A stretch of 64,000 bases of DNA from Lathyrus oleraceus. Its lineage: Eukaryota > Streptophyta > Magnoliopsida > Fabales > Fabaceae. The position numbers were made by a program, and so were the translations under genes. Position 1 is the stretch's first letter; every line of letters starts with the position of its first letter. Under the pieces are notes generated by a model. That model made no database searches and was not told the DNA's origin. It worked only from the letters and a program-made list of their open reading frames with translations. The stretch is from positions 144,078,188 to 144,142,187 of the forward strand of contig NC_066580.1 of the NCBI RefSeq assembly GCF_024323335.1. Direction: 5' to 3'. Below, piece after piece: positions 55,907-64,000 of this stretch.

Positions 55907-58900
55907 ATGCCAGATCAAGAGCATGAATTGGAGCGAGTGAGCTCAGAGCTCGAAGACCTACGTGGAAACATGGGTCAGGTCATGGAGATATTACAGGTCA
56001 TCAGGGCAAAGTTAGACACCCAAACGACGGTTGTTTCAGAAATCGTCGGCCCATCGATTGAACCCCAACCTGCAAGGACGGTACCAACAACATGGCCAAC
56101 CTATGGTTTACCTCCCGGTTTCACGCCTACGGTGGAAGGCGCCCCTGGTTTTGCACCATCCGCTCAGCAGACTACTCCTCTACCGACCATCAATGAAAAT
56201 CATCCAGTGGTTCACACGTTCGCACCTCCTCTCGTTCGTGCACATGTGCAACCCTACTTTGAGGATCAACAACATGCTCCGGACTTTTCAGACGAAGATG
56301 AGGAAAGACAGGAAGACATAAGAGGGATGAAGGAGAATTACCAGATGCTTGAGAAGAGATTGAGGGCTATGGAAGGGGACCAAGTTTTTGGTGCTACTGC
56401 TAAGGAGATGTGCTTGGTGTCGGGTCTTGTGATTCCTGCGAAGTTCAAGACCCCATATTTCGATAGGTATGAGGGTCACTCGTGTCCTAAGAGTCACCTT
56501 ATTATGTATTATCGAAAAATGGTTGCGCATGTAGAGGATGACAAGCTTATGATACATTGCTTCCAGGACAGCTTGAGGGGTGCTCCCTCCAAGTGGTACT
56601 TAAGCCTTGATCAAAGCAGGATTCGTTGCTTCCAGGACTTATCTGATGCCTTCATCCAACATTACAAGTATAACATGGATATGGCCCCAGATAGGAGACA
56701 ACTGCTCAGCATGTCCCAGAAAGACAAGGAGTCTTTTAAGGAATACGCGCAACGATGGAGGGAAGTGGCCTCGCAAGTCGAACCACCTCTGGCTGAGAAG
56801 GAGTTAGCAGATTGGTTCATGGATACAGTCAAACCTGTGTTCTATGAAAGAATGGTGAGTAGTGTATCTGCGAGCTTCTCTGATCTGGTCGTCGTGGGCA
56901 TAAAGGTCGAGTTGGGATTGAAGAATGGAAAGATGGTGACTACCTCTGAAACATCTGGTAGTAATGCCAAAAAGTTTCCTGGAGGGTTTCAAAGAAAGAA
57001 GGATGGTGATACAAATGCAATGTCAACCAGTCAAAGGAGGAGTCATTCATGGAAGAAACAACACCCATTTGCTCAACAACAACCGATTTATCCAGTACAA
57101 TATGTTCAACAACCATATGTGGCAGCAGTCACACCAAATTTTAACCAATCACAAGCTCATGTTTATCAACCCGCTCAACAAGTGCATATATACCAGCAAG
57201 CGCCAGCGCCACCTGCTTATCAACAGCCGAGGGCACAGGCTCCTCGTCCACAAAATCTTCAAAATCAAAATAGGGTACAGAGAGGTAGACTTCCGTTTGC
57301 TTCAATACCTATGACATACACTGAATTGTACCCATCATTACTACAGAAAGGGTTAGTGACGCCCAGATCTTTGGGTCCTCCACCAAATCCTTTACCTCCA
57401 TGGTACAATCCAGATGCCCATTGTCCTTTCCATGGGGGTGCCCCTGGACATGATTTAGAAGGATGTTATGCTTTAAAGCATATTGTGCGAGACCTGGTTG
57501 AGAAGAAGATTCTTTCGTTTCGAGACGTCGGACCCAACGTCAAAAGCAACCCTTTGCCAGCACATGGTGATGTTAATGCCGTCGAGGATGCTTCTGATGT
57601 GTGTACAATCAAAAACGTGGAAGATGTTAAAACTCCGTTGCTAGCGCTTCATGCAGGATTGGTGAGGGCTAGATTGATTGACGCATGTCACGATAGCTGT
57701 GAGGAATGTGCCATTCAGCCGAAAGGATGTAAAGTGGTACGAAATGACATTCAGAATTTGATGAATCAAGGTGTTTTACAAATTTCTGGTCCAACAATAA
57801 ATGAGGAAGTTTCGGTCATTGAACCTGTTTTTAACATACCAGAACCGTTTGAGGTGACTTATCACAGAAGAGACGTTGTTCATCCGTCACCCGTGGTAGT
57901 TTGCATGCCTACCCCATTTCCTTTTGAGAGCACCAAGGCGGTACCCTGGAAGTACGACATAACAGTGGTAGATGGAAAGCCCAAAATTGCTGAAAGTAAG
58001 GAAGTGATGGAGAATGTTGACACCGACATCACCAATATCGCAGGGACAAGCAGGATGACCCGCAGTGGTCGGATTTATACTCCCAATTTTAATATGAACC
58101 CTCAAGAGCCAACAAGGAGAGCTGCAAATGTAAATCCTACCCCAGAACAGGGAGGGGCACAGCCGGCTGTGCAAACAGATGAAGCAAGTGAGTTCCTAAG
58201 GATAATAAAGAAATCTGACTACAAGATAGTTGATCAGTTACATCAAACACCATCAAAAATATCTATCTTGTCGTTGCTTCTGAATTCCGAAGCTCATAGG
58301 GAGGCTCTGCTGAAAGTGCTTGCTCAGGCTCATGTTACCCAAGATATAACGGTCGGCCAATTCGATGGAGTGGTCGCCAATATCACAGCCTACAACACTC
58401 TAAGCTTCAGCAATGAAGAGTTACCCAAGGAGGGGAAGAATCACAACCGCGCTTTGCATGTATCCATAAAGTGCCAAGAAGATGCTCTGGCCAGAGTTTT
58501 AGTTGACACTGGATCATCCCTCAATGTCCTACCAAAGAGGGCACTTGCTAAATTGTCTTACCAAGGTTCGGAGTTGAAACCTAGTGCGCTTGTGGTGAAA
58601 GCATTTGATGGCTCTCGAAGGACAGTAGTTGGGGAGGTAGAGCTACCAATACAGATCGGACCGCATGTATTCCCCATCAATTTCCAAGTCATGGACATAA
58701 ATCCAGCTTATAGCTGCCTTTTGGGACGTCCATGGATACATGCTGCTGGGGCAGTAACTTCTACTCTGCATCAAAAGATGAAGTTCGTTGTCGATAACAA
58801 GCTCGTCATTATCTCAGGTGAAGAAGATTTTATCATCAGTCAACTCTCCTCTTTCCGTTATATTGAGGCCGATGAGGATGCCTTAGAAACCTCTTTTCAA

Positions 58901-59296
58901 GCACTTGAAATATCCAATGCCACACTTGAAGAAGTTAAGGATCCTGTTGAGAAAACCAGTTTGTCATTCGCCTCTTTGAAGAGTGCAAAATCAACAATTG
59001 AAAGTGGAGGCCCTGCAGGTTGGGGACAAGTCATCAACGTCAATGAGAAAAATGACCGTTTTGGTTTGGGGTACAAGTCTTCTGCTAATGGAGGAGCCCT
59101 GATACCTGCAAAGGACCGTGTGCGGAGCATACAAGAGGTTTTCCTGAGCAAAGGATTTATCCATGGAGATCAAGTTGGTGCAGTGGAAGATGACACTGAA
59201 GATGGAGAAACATCAAATCTGATATACCGGTGTGAAGCAGCCCTGACAAATTGGGAAGCAGTTGAGATTCCAGAAGTTTTTCCTGTGTCAAAGTAA
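55907..59296 (+). CDS. Ogre gag-protease, 1,129 aa (exon 1 of gag-pro-pol)
   Basis: The start is ATG 55,907 (MPDQEHELERVSSELEDL); the frame is open 16 codons upstream without ATG. Domains: N-terminal coiled coil (1-50); proline-rich region; gag core (about 150-330) with WYLSLDQSRIRCFQDLSDAF and ESFKEYAQRWRE; Q/P-rich linker (380-450); a CHHC knuckle CPFHGGAPGHDLEGC (506-520); aspartic protease with DTGSS at 867-871 and LLGRPWIHAAGAV; and a G-patch-like GWGQ...GLGY near 1035-1055, typical of Ogre. A stop (TAA 59,294-59,296) overlaps the proposed intron donor AAA/GTAATT at 59,293. Splicing would join the frame to reverse transcriptase, so unspliced RNA makes gag-protease and spliced RNA makes the polyprotein. 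It is intact. Confidence 0.9.
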   Translation: MPDQEHELERVSSELEDLRGNMGQVMEILQVIRAKLDTQTTVVSEIVGPSIEPQPARTVPTTWPTYGLPPGFTPTVEGAPGFAPSAQQTTPLPTINENHPVVHTFAPPLVRAHVQPYFEDQQHAPDFSDEDEERQEDIRGMKENYQMLEKRLRAMEGDQVFGATAKEMCLVSGLVIPAKFKTPYFDRYEGHSCPKSHLIMYYRKMVAHVEDDKLMIHCFQDSLRGAPSKWYLSLDQSRIRCFQDLSDAFIQHYKYNMDMAPDRRQLLSMSQKDKESFKEYAQRWREVASQVEPPLAEKELADWFMDTVKPVFYERMVSSVSASFSDLVVVGIKVELGLKNGKMVTTSETSGSNAKKFPGGFQRKKDGDTNAMSTSQRRSHSWKKQHPFAQQQPIYPVQYVQQPYVAAVTPNFNQSQAHVYQPAQQVHIYQQAPAPPAYQQPRAQAPRPQNLQNQNRVQRGRLPFASIPMTYTELYPSLLQKGLVTPRSLGPPPNPLPPWYNPDAHCPFHGGAPGHDLEGCYALKHIVRDLVEKKILSFRDVGPNVKSNPLPAHGDVNAVEDASDVCTIKNVEDVKTPLLALHAGLVRARLIDACHDSCEECAIQPKGCKVVRNDIQNLMNQGVLQISGPTINEEVSVIEPVFNIPEPFEVTYHRRDVVHPSPVVVCMPTPFPFESTKAVPWKYDITVVDGKPKIAESKEVMENVDTDITNIAGTSRMTRSGRIYTPNFNMNPQEPTRRAANVNPTPEQGGAQPAVQTDEASEFLRIIKKSDYKIVDQLHQTPSKISILSLLLNSEAHREALLKVLAQAHVTQDITVGQFDGVVANITAYNTLSFSNEELPKEGKNHNRALHVSIKCQEDALARVLVDTGSSLNVLPKRALAKLSYQGSELKPSALVVKAFDGSRRTVVGEVELPIQIGPHVFPINFQVMDINPAYSCLLGRPWIHAAGAVTSTLHQKMKFVVDNKLVIISGEEDFIISQLSSFRYIEADEDALETSFQALEISNATLEEVKDPVEKTSLSFASLKSAKSTIESGGPAGWGQVINVNEKNDRFGLGYKSSANGGALIPAKDRVRSIQEVFLSKGFIHGDQVGAVEDDTEDGETSNLIYRCEAALTNWEAVEIPEVFPVSK

Positions 59297-59553
59297 TTGT
59301 TGTTTTCCTTTGTGTTTTTGAAAATCCTTAGCTCTGCCCAAGGCTAATGGATCATTTGTAGGGCCCCTTTTGAATTTCAAAAAAAATCATTATGACAAAT
59401 AAAGAGCATCTTGTTCAAACTCTTGTTGTTCATTTACTTTGTTTTTCTTTCTTTAAAATGGCAACCCTTTCAAAAACTACAAAAATATTTTTTATTTTCT
59501 TTTGCTTTTTATTTCCATTTTACTAAAAAAAACCATCATTAAAAAACATGCAG
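59293..59553 (+). other. Ogre intron between protease and reverse transcriptase
   Basis: The donor is GTAATTG at 59,293 and the acceptor ACATGCAG ends at 59,553. The 261 bases between are T-rich with several stops. Joining 59,292 to 59,554 keeps the frame (SK, then IINKPVEFDDP). An intron at this place is an established Ogre feature; the exact sites are my reading. Confidence 0.7.
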
Positions 59554-61771
59554 AATAATCAATAAACCAGTTGAATTCGATGACCCCACTACTTCTTATA
59601 ATTTTGAACTCCCCATCTACCAAGCGGAAGAGGATAGTGAGGAAGATTGTGATTTCCCTGAAGAATTAGAAAGGATGCTAGAGCACAAGTCAAAGGCCCT
59701 TCAGCCGCATCAAGAACCAGTGGAAACAATCAACCTTGGCACCGAGGAAGACAAGAAAGAGGTCAAAGTTGGGACTACACTTGAGGCAAGCATCAAAGAA
59801 AGATTGATCAAGTTGCTACATGAATATGTAGATGTATTTGCTTGGTCGTATCAGGATATGCCAGGTTTAGATACTAATATTGTGGTCCATAAGCTACCGT
59901 TACAGCCAGATTGTCCACCAGTAAAGCAGAAGCTCCGAAGAGCGAGACCCGACATGGCTCTAAAGATTTGTGACGAGGTGAAACGTCAATTTGATGCCGG
60001 TTTTCTAGCAGTTGCAAAGTACCCTCAATGGGTAGCTAACATAGTACCTGTACCCAAAAAGGATGGCAAAGTCAGGATGTGTGTTGATTATAGGGATTTA
60101 AACAAAGCAAGTCCGAAAGATGATTTCCCCCTGCCACATATTGACACTCTGGTAGACAACACTGCTAAGTTCGCAGTCTTCTCCTTAATGGACGGATTCT
60201 CAGGTTATAATCAAATCAAGATGGCTCCAGATGACATGGAGAAGACCACTTTTATTACCCCTTGGGGCATATTTTGCTACAAGGTGATGCCTTTCGGTCT
60301 CAAAAATGCCGGGGCAACTTACCAAAGAGCTACGGTCACTCTTTTCCATGATATGATGCACAAGGAGATAGAGGTCTATGTTGACGACATGATCGCTAAA
60401 TCTCAGAATGAAGAGGATCATATGAGCCATCTGAAGAAGTTGTTTGAACGCCTCAGAAAGTTTAGATTACGATTAAACCCTGCAAAATGCACATTCGGTG
60501 TCCGTTCAGGGAAGTTGCTTGGTTTCATTGTTAGTCAACGAGGAATTGAGGTGGATCCCGACAAGGTCCGAGCTATACAAGAGATGCCTGCTCCACGCAC
60601 CGAACGAGAGGTTAGAGGCTTCCTGGGACGTTTGAACTATATCTCAAGGTTTATCTCACATATGACGGCCACATGTGAGCCTATCTTCAAATTGCTTCGA
60701 AAAGATCAAGCAGTCGAATGGAACTCTGACTGTCAAATGGATTTTGAGAAGATCGGACAATACCTGCAAGAGCCCCCTATTCTAATTCCACCTGTCCAGG
60801 GGAAACCACTCTTTATGTACTTAACTGTGCTTGAAAAATCAATGGGATGTGTGTTGGGACAACATGACGAAACCGGTCGAAAGGAACATGCTATCTATTA
60901 TCTGAGTAAGAGGTTTACCGATTGTGAATCCCGATATTCACTCTTAGAGAAAACTTGTTGCGCTTTAGCATGGGCCGCTCGTCGTCTAAGACAATACATG
61001 ATTTGCCACACTACTTTGTTGATCTCAAAAATGGATCCAATAAAGTATATCTTTGAAAAGCCTGCTTTAACTGGAAGACTCGCCCGTTGGCAGATGTTAC
61101 TATCCGATTATGACATCCAATATGTATCTCAGAAATCCATTAAAGGAAGTGTGTTGTCCGAGTACCTGGCAAACCAGCCTGTTGAAGACTACCAACCATT
61201 GAAGTTTGACTTCCCTGATGAAGACATTATGGTAGTAAAAGATTGTGAAATCCCAGGACTTGATGAAGGACCTGAACCCGGATCTCAGTGGAAGCTCATG
61301 TTCGATGGTTCCTCCAATTGCATGGGGCATGGCGTAGGAGCTGTCTTGTTGAATCCAAATGGTGGATACACTCCTTTCACAACAAGGTTGTGTTTTGATT
61401 GCACAAATAATATAGCAGAATACGAGGCGTGCATCCTAGGCATTGAAGCAGCAATTGATCTCCGAATCAAAACCCTCGAAGTATGTGGAGACTCAGCCTT
61501 GGTGATATACCAAGTCAAGGGTGAATGGGAAACTCGTGATACCAAGTTGATCCCATACCGTGCCTATGTCATGGAATTAATAAAATACTTTGACGAAATC
61601 ACTTTCCGTCATATCCCAAGAACTGAGAATCAAATTGCTGATGCTTTGGCTATGTTGGCTTCAATGTACCAAGTCAGATTCCATAATGAAGCACCTCTCA
61701 TTCAGATTGAGCGGAAAGTTGAGCCTGCCTACTGCCAGTTGGTTGAAGACGAAGACGATGGTAAACCCTAG
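59554..61771 (+). CDS. Ogre reverse transcriptase and RNase H region, ended by TAG
   Basis: The exon reads IINKPVEFDDP onward from the acceptor; the first ATG is at 59,675. Reverse transcriptase has PQWVANIVPVPKKDGKVRMC, FSLMDGFSGYNQI, the YVDD catalytic motif at 60378-60389 and LLGFIVSQRGIEVDP. The first RNase H region (YLTVLEKSMGCVLGQ ... YYLSKRFT) lacks the catalytic aspartate of the usual 'DAS' motif. A second, archaeal-type RNase H follows with intact residues in FDGSSN (about 61,300), NIAEYEACILGIEAA, GDSALV and NQIADALA. This dual arrangement defines the Tat lineage. The frame ends at TAG 61769-61771, where the sequence continues FHDIKCFLQ in frame; the codon was probably TGG. This nonsense codon cuts integrase off. 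Confidence 0.9.
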
Positions 61772-63016
61772 TTTCACGACATCAAGTGTTTTTTGCAAAA
61801 TCAAGAATATCCAACAGATGCAACAACCCTTGACAAGAAAACATTGAGGAAGTTAGCATCCAAGTTCTTCTTAAGCAATGGTGTGTTGTACAAGAGAAAT
61901 CACGACATGATTCTGCTCAGATGCGCGGATGGACGTGAAGTAGACCTGTTGATCAAAGAGATTCATGAAGGATCCTTTGGAACTCATGCCAATGGGCATG
62001 CCATGGCCAAGAAGATTTTGAGAGCTGGTTATTACTGGTTGACCATGGAATCCGACTGCTTCAATTATGATAGAAAATGTCATAAATGTCAAATCTATGC
62101 CGACAAGGTACACGTGCCTCCGACCCTGCTAAATGTTTTGACGTCACCTTGGCCTTTCTCAATGTGGGGCATCGACATGATTGGCGCCATCGAGCCTAAA
62201 GCTTCCAATGGTCACTGTTTCATCCTGGTTGCCATTGATTACTTTACCAAATGGGTAGAAGCCGCCTCTTACGCTAATGTGACAAAACAAGTGGTTGCAC
62301 GGTTCCTCAAGAAAGAGATCATTTGCCGTTATGGGATTCCAAACTGGATCATCACAGATAATGGGACGAATCTGAACAATAAGACCGTGAAAGAATTATG
62401 CGAGAGCTTCAAGATTGAGCACCATAATTCTTCACCCTATCGTCCAAAGATGAATGGCGCCGTTGAAGCCGCTAATAAAAACATCAAGAAAATCCTGCAA
62501 AAAATGGTGAAAACCTATAAGGATTGGCATGAAATGCTACCCTTCGCACTGCATGGATACCGGACTTCCGTCCGCACTTCAACAGGGGCAACCCCGTTTT
62601 CTCTGGTATATGGGATGGAAGCAGTTCTCCCAATTGAAGTAGAGATACCTTCAATGAGAATCTTGATGGAGACCAAGCTAGAAGAGGATGAGTGGATTCA
62701 AAATAGATTTGATCAGTTGAACCTCATAGATGAGAAGCGAATGACTTCTTTGTGCAATGGACAATTATACCAAAAACGGCTTAAAAGGGCTTTTGACAAG
62801 AAAGTACGTGTTCGAGAATTCAGAGAAGGAGACCTCGTGCTTAAGAAGATCTTGCCAATACACAAGGACTCACGTGGGAAGTGGACTCCCAATTATGAAG
62901 GCCCATATGTTGTGAAGAAAGCCTTCTCCGGAGGCGCCTTGATTCTCACAACTATGGATGATGAAGAGCTCTCACACCCCGTGAACTCTGATGCAGTTAA
63001 AAAATACTATGCCTAA
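61772..63016 (+). CDS. Ogre integrase, separated by one nonsense codon
   Basis: It is in frame with the preceding part; the first ATG after the TAG is at 61,793-61,795. An HHCC zinc finger (H in IHEGSFGTHANGH, C in RKCHKCQ; about 61,960-62,100) is followed by the catalytic core with D in GIDMIG (about 62,172), D in TDNGTN (about 62,358) and E in GAVEAANKN (about 62,465). A GPY/F-type motif YEGPYVV (about 62,896) and the end SDAVKKYYA with TAA at 63,014 complete it. There is no chromodomain, as expected for Tat elements. All catalytic residues are present; expression as part of the polyprotein would need read-through of the TAG at 61,769. Confidence 0.9.
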   Translation, partial: FHDIKCFLQNQEYPTDATTLDKKTLRKLASKFFLSNGVLYKRNHDMILLRCADGREVDLLIKEIHEGSFGTHANGHAMAKKILRAGYYWLTMESDCFNYDRKCHKCQIYADKVHVPPTLLNVLTSPWPFSMWGIDMIGAIEPKASNGHCFILVAIDYFTKWVEAASYANVTKQVVARFLKKEIICRYGIPNWIITDNGTNLNNKTVKELCESFKIEHHNSSPYRPKMNGAVEAANKNIKKILQKMVKTYKDWHEMLPFALHGYRTSVRTSTGATPFSLVYGMEAVLPIEVEIPSMRILMETKLEEDEWIQNRFDQLNLIDEKRMTSLCNGQLYQKRLKRAFDKKVRVREFREGDLVLKKILPIHKDSRGKWTPNYEGPYVVKKAFSGGALILTTMDDEELSHPVNSDAVKKYYA

Positions 63017-63021
63017 TAAAA

Positions 63022-63240
63022 ACCCGCTAAATCGAAAACCTGAAAGGGCGATTTAGGCAAAAAAAGGGTATCCCGGTGGATTGAAAACCCGGAAGGGCGG
63101 TCCAGGCAAAAGTTAGGGATGAATAAAAATGGTAGCTCGCTAAGTTGGAAACCTGAAAAGGCGACTTAGGCAAAAACGAGCGTCCCGGTGGATTGAAAAC
63201 AAATCCGAAAGGGCGATCCAGGCAAAAGTTAGGGGCAAAA
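63022..63240 (+). repeat. Ogre 3' tandem repeat of stem-loops
   Basis: Two units with a period of about 113 (from 63,022 and 63,135) each contain two similar half-units: a short stem, the loop phrase 'gaaaacc-gaaaggg', the other stem half, then 'aggcaaaa'. Stems are CTAAATCG/CGATTTAG and GGATTG/CGGTCC in unit 1, and CTAAGTTG/CGACTTAG and GGATTG/CGATCC in unit 2. The repeat lies directly after the integrase stop. Confidence 0.9.
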
Positions 63241-64000
63241 GGCATAAACTGCATCAGTTGTTATTGATTAACACCGAAGAATTTGAGGTGGAAGATTAAT
63301 CCAGTCACTCCCCTTAGGAGCAAGGTTTTGGGGGAATCATACCTATTAAGGATGTTAGTGGTCACTGAATTCAATGTAAACTTTTCCTTATTGCTATTTT
63401 CCAAAAATTGTAACACTCTATGGAGCTACGCCATTTGTGTGCTACCATTCTTGAATAAAATACAAGTTTTCCCAATCATTGTTAGTTTGTGTTCATCTAC
63501 GCTTTTCTTTGTTATGCAAAATGTCATTTATTTGTTAATAATGAAGTTTTGAAACTTGAAAAAGAATTTGGAATTTAGTAAAAAGAACAAAATTACTTTG
63601 ATATATGTGAAAATCAAAGGAAAATCATTTGTTTCCCCGAAAGCCTCGAAGTTGCATAAATATTCCTGGATCACCAACAAAAGTCCCCATGGAATATAAC
63701 TCATTGATCCTCTAGAAGGATGGACCTTTGGTTGTTTATAACTGTCAATCATGATAGTTTCTCCTCTGGATGCGCCTGTTAATTGTACGGGTATGAGTTA
63801 TTGGTGTTGAGGAATCAGAATCCTTGTAAACAGTCCCTACAAACTCCCAGTCTGCCAAGTGTCAGCATTCTCATAATCATGATCCTTCATATATCATGCA
63901 TAAAAGTAAATTCAAATCATGCATAGCCGAAATGTACTTCGTGCTCATTTTGCATTGACCCAGGTCTCGTTGTCGATCCTAGATCCTTTGACCTTTGATT
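63241..64000 (+). other. Ogre 3' untranslated region, no gene
   Basis: It is AT-rich, with AATAAA at about 63,455 and no recognisable coding. Neither a polypurine tract nor an LTR start (TGTCATACCC) appears before the window ends, so the 3' LTR lies beyond. The frames at 63,283-63,752 match nothing known. Confidence 0.6.

Larger units (their letters stand above)
38854..64000 (+). mobile_element. Ogre (Ty3/gypsy, Tat lineage) retrotransposon, 3' end outside window
   Basis: It starts TGTCATACCCCGATTTTG at 38,854. The 5' LTR is interrupted at 40,631/49,255 by a chromovirus; its own length is about 5.37 kb. After the LTR end (ACGACA, 52,847) comes a primer-binding site, a duplicated leader, ORF1, gag-protease, an intron, reverse transcriptase with two RNase H regions, integrase, and a tandem-repeat 3' region. 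No 3' LTR is reached by 64,000. This gene order, the extra ORF1 and the protease/reverse-transcriptase intron are the known hallmarks of legume Ogre elements. Coding damage is slight (one nonsense codon), so this is a fairly recent copy. Confidence 0.9.

Overview
This 64 kb window is plant nuclear DNA. It is AT-rich, full of long terminal repeat (LTR) retrotransposons, and holds only relics of ordinary genes. The dominant element has the hallmarks of Ogre (Ty3/gypsy, Tat lineage): an extra ORF1 ahead of gag, an intron between protease and reverse transcriptase, a second archaeal-type RNase H, a tRNA-Arg-type primer site and LTRs over 5 kb. Together with SIRE/Maximus-like copia and Tekay-like chromovirus sequence, this points to a legume, probably tribe Fabeae (pea, vetch, Lathyrus). 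The species is inference.

Layout. 1-3.05 kb: degenerate gypsy-like remnant, which ends at the C-terminal tail and 3' flank of a cytochrome P450. 3.5-3.7 kb: LINE 3' fragment. 4.15-5.6 kb: LTR-like block with GC-rich inverted motifs just upstream of a TATA box. 8.1-11.35 kb: SIRE-like LTR pieces in opposite orientation around a broken 'plant transposon protein' ORF. 11.35-13.75 kb: reverse-strand gypsy LTR. 13.8-16.1 kb: plant-mobile-domain (PMD) pseudogene on the minus strand, antisense to a 781-bp LTR at 16.6-17.4 kb. 18.0-19.3 kb: P450 pseudogene. 19.9-24.6 kb: two more gypsy LTRs. 24.9-30.4 kb: degenerate SIRE-like copia element, minus strand. 32.6-33.3 kb: second P450 pseudogene. 33.7-37.6 kb: copia integrase relic (minus strand) split by a 3.16-kb Ogre-type solo LTR with perfect AGATA target duplications. 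38.85 kb to the end: an Ogre element whose 5' LTR is split by a young, almost intact Tekay-like chromovirus (40,632-49,249, ATTAA duplications).

Interplay. The oldest readable layer is a small tandem cluster of CYP736A-like P450 genes, of which three broken copies remain. Retrotransposons invaded it in several rounds. The Ogre copy keeps ORF1, gag-pro and pol nearly intact; one TGG-to-TAG change separates the RNase H part from integrase. The chromovirus polyprotein is open except for a TGG-to-TAG change about ten codons before its expected end.

Most interesting. The Ogre sequence carries three families of repeated stem-loops: four 47-nt hairpins in the 5' LTR with compensatory base-pair changes, two in the duplicated leader, and a set after integrase. 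The LTR and leader hairpins share the loop GTAAG, a splice-donor-like pentamer. Pieces of host genes (a poly(A)-binding protein RRM, a GID8-like first exon, an unidentified 5' exon) also lie inside the Ogre 5' LTR. No tRNA, rRNA, CRISPR or intact host gene was seen.
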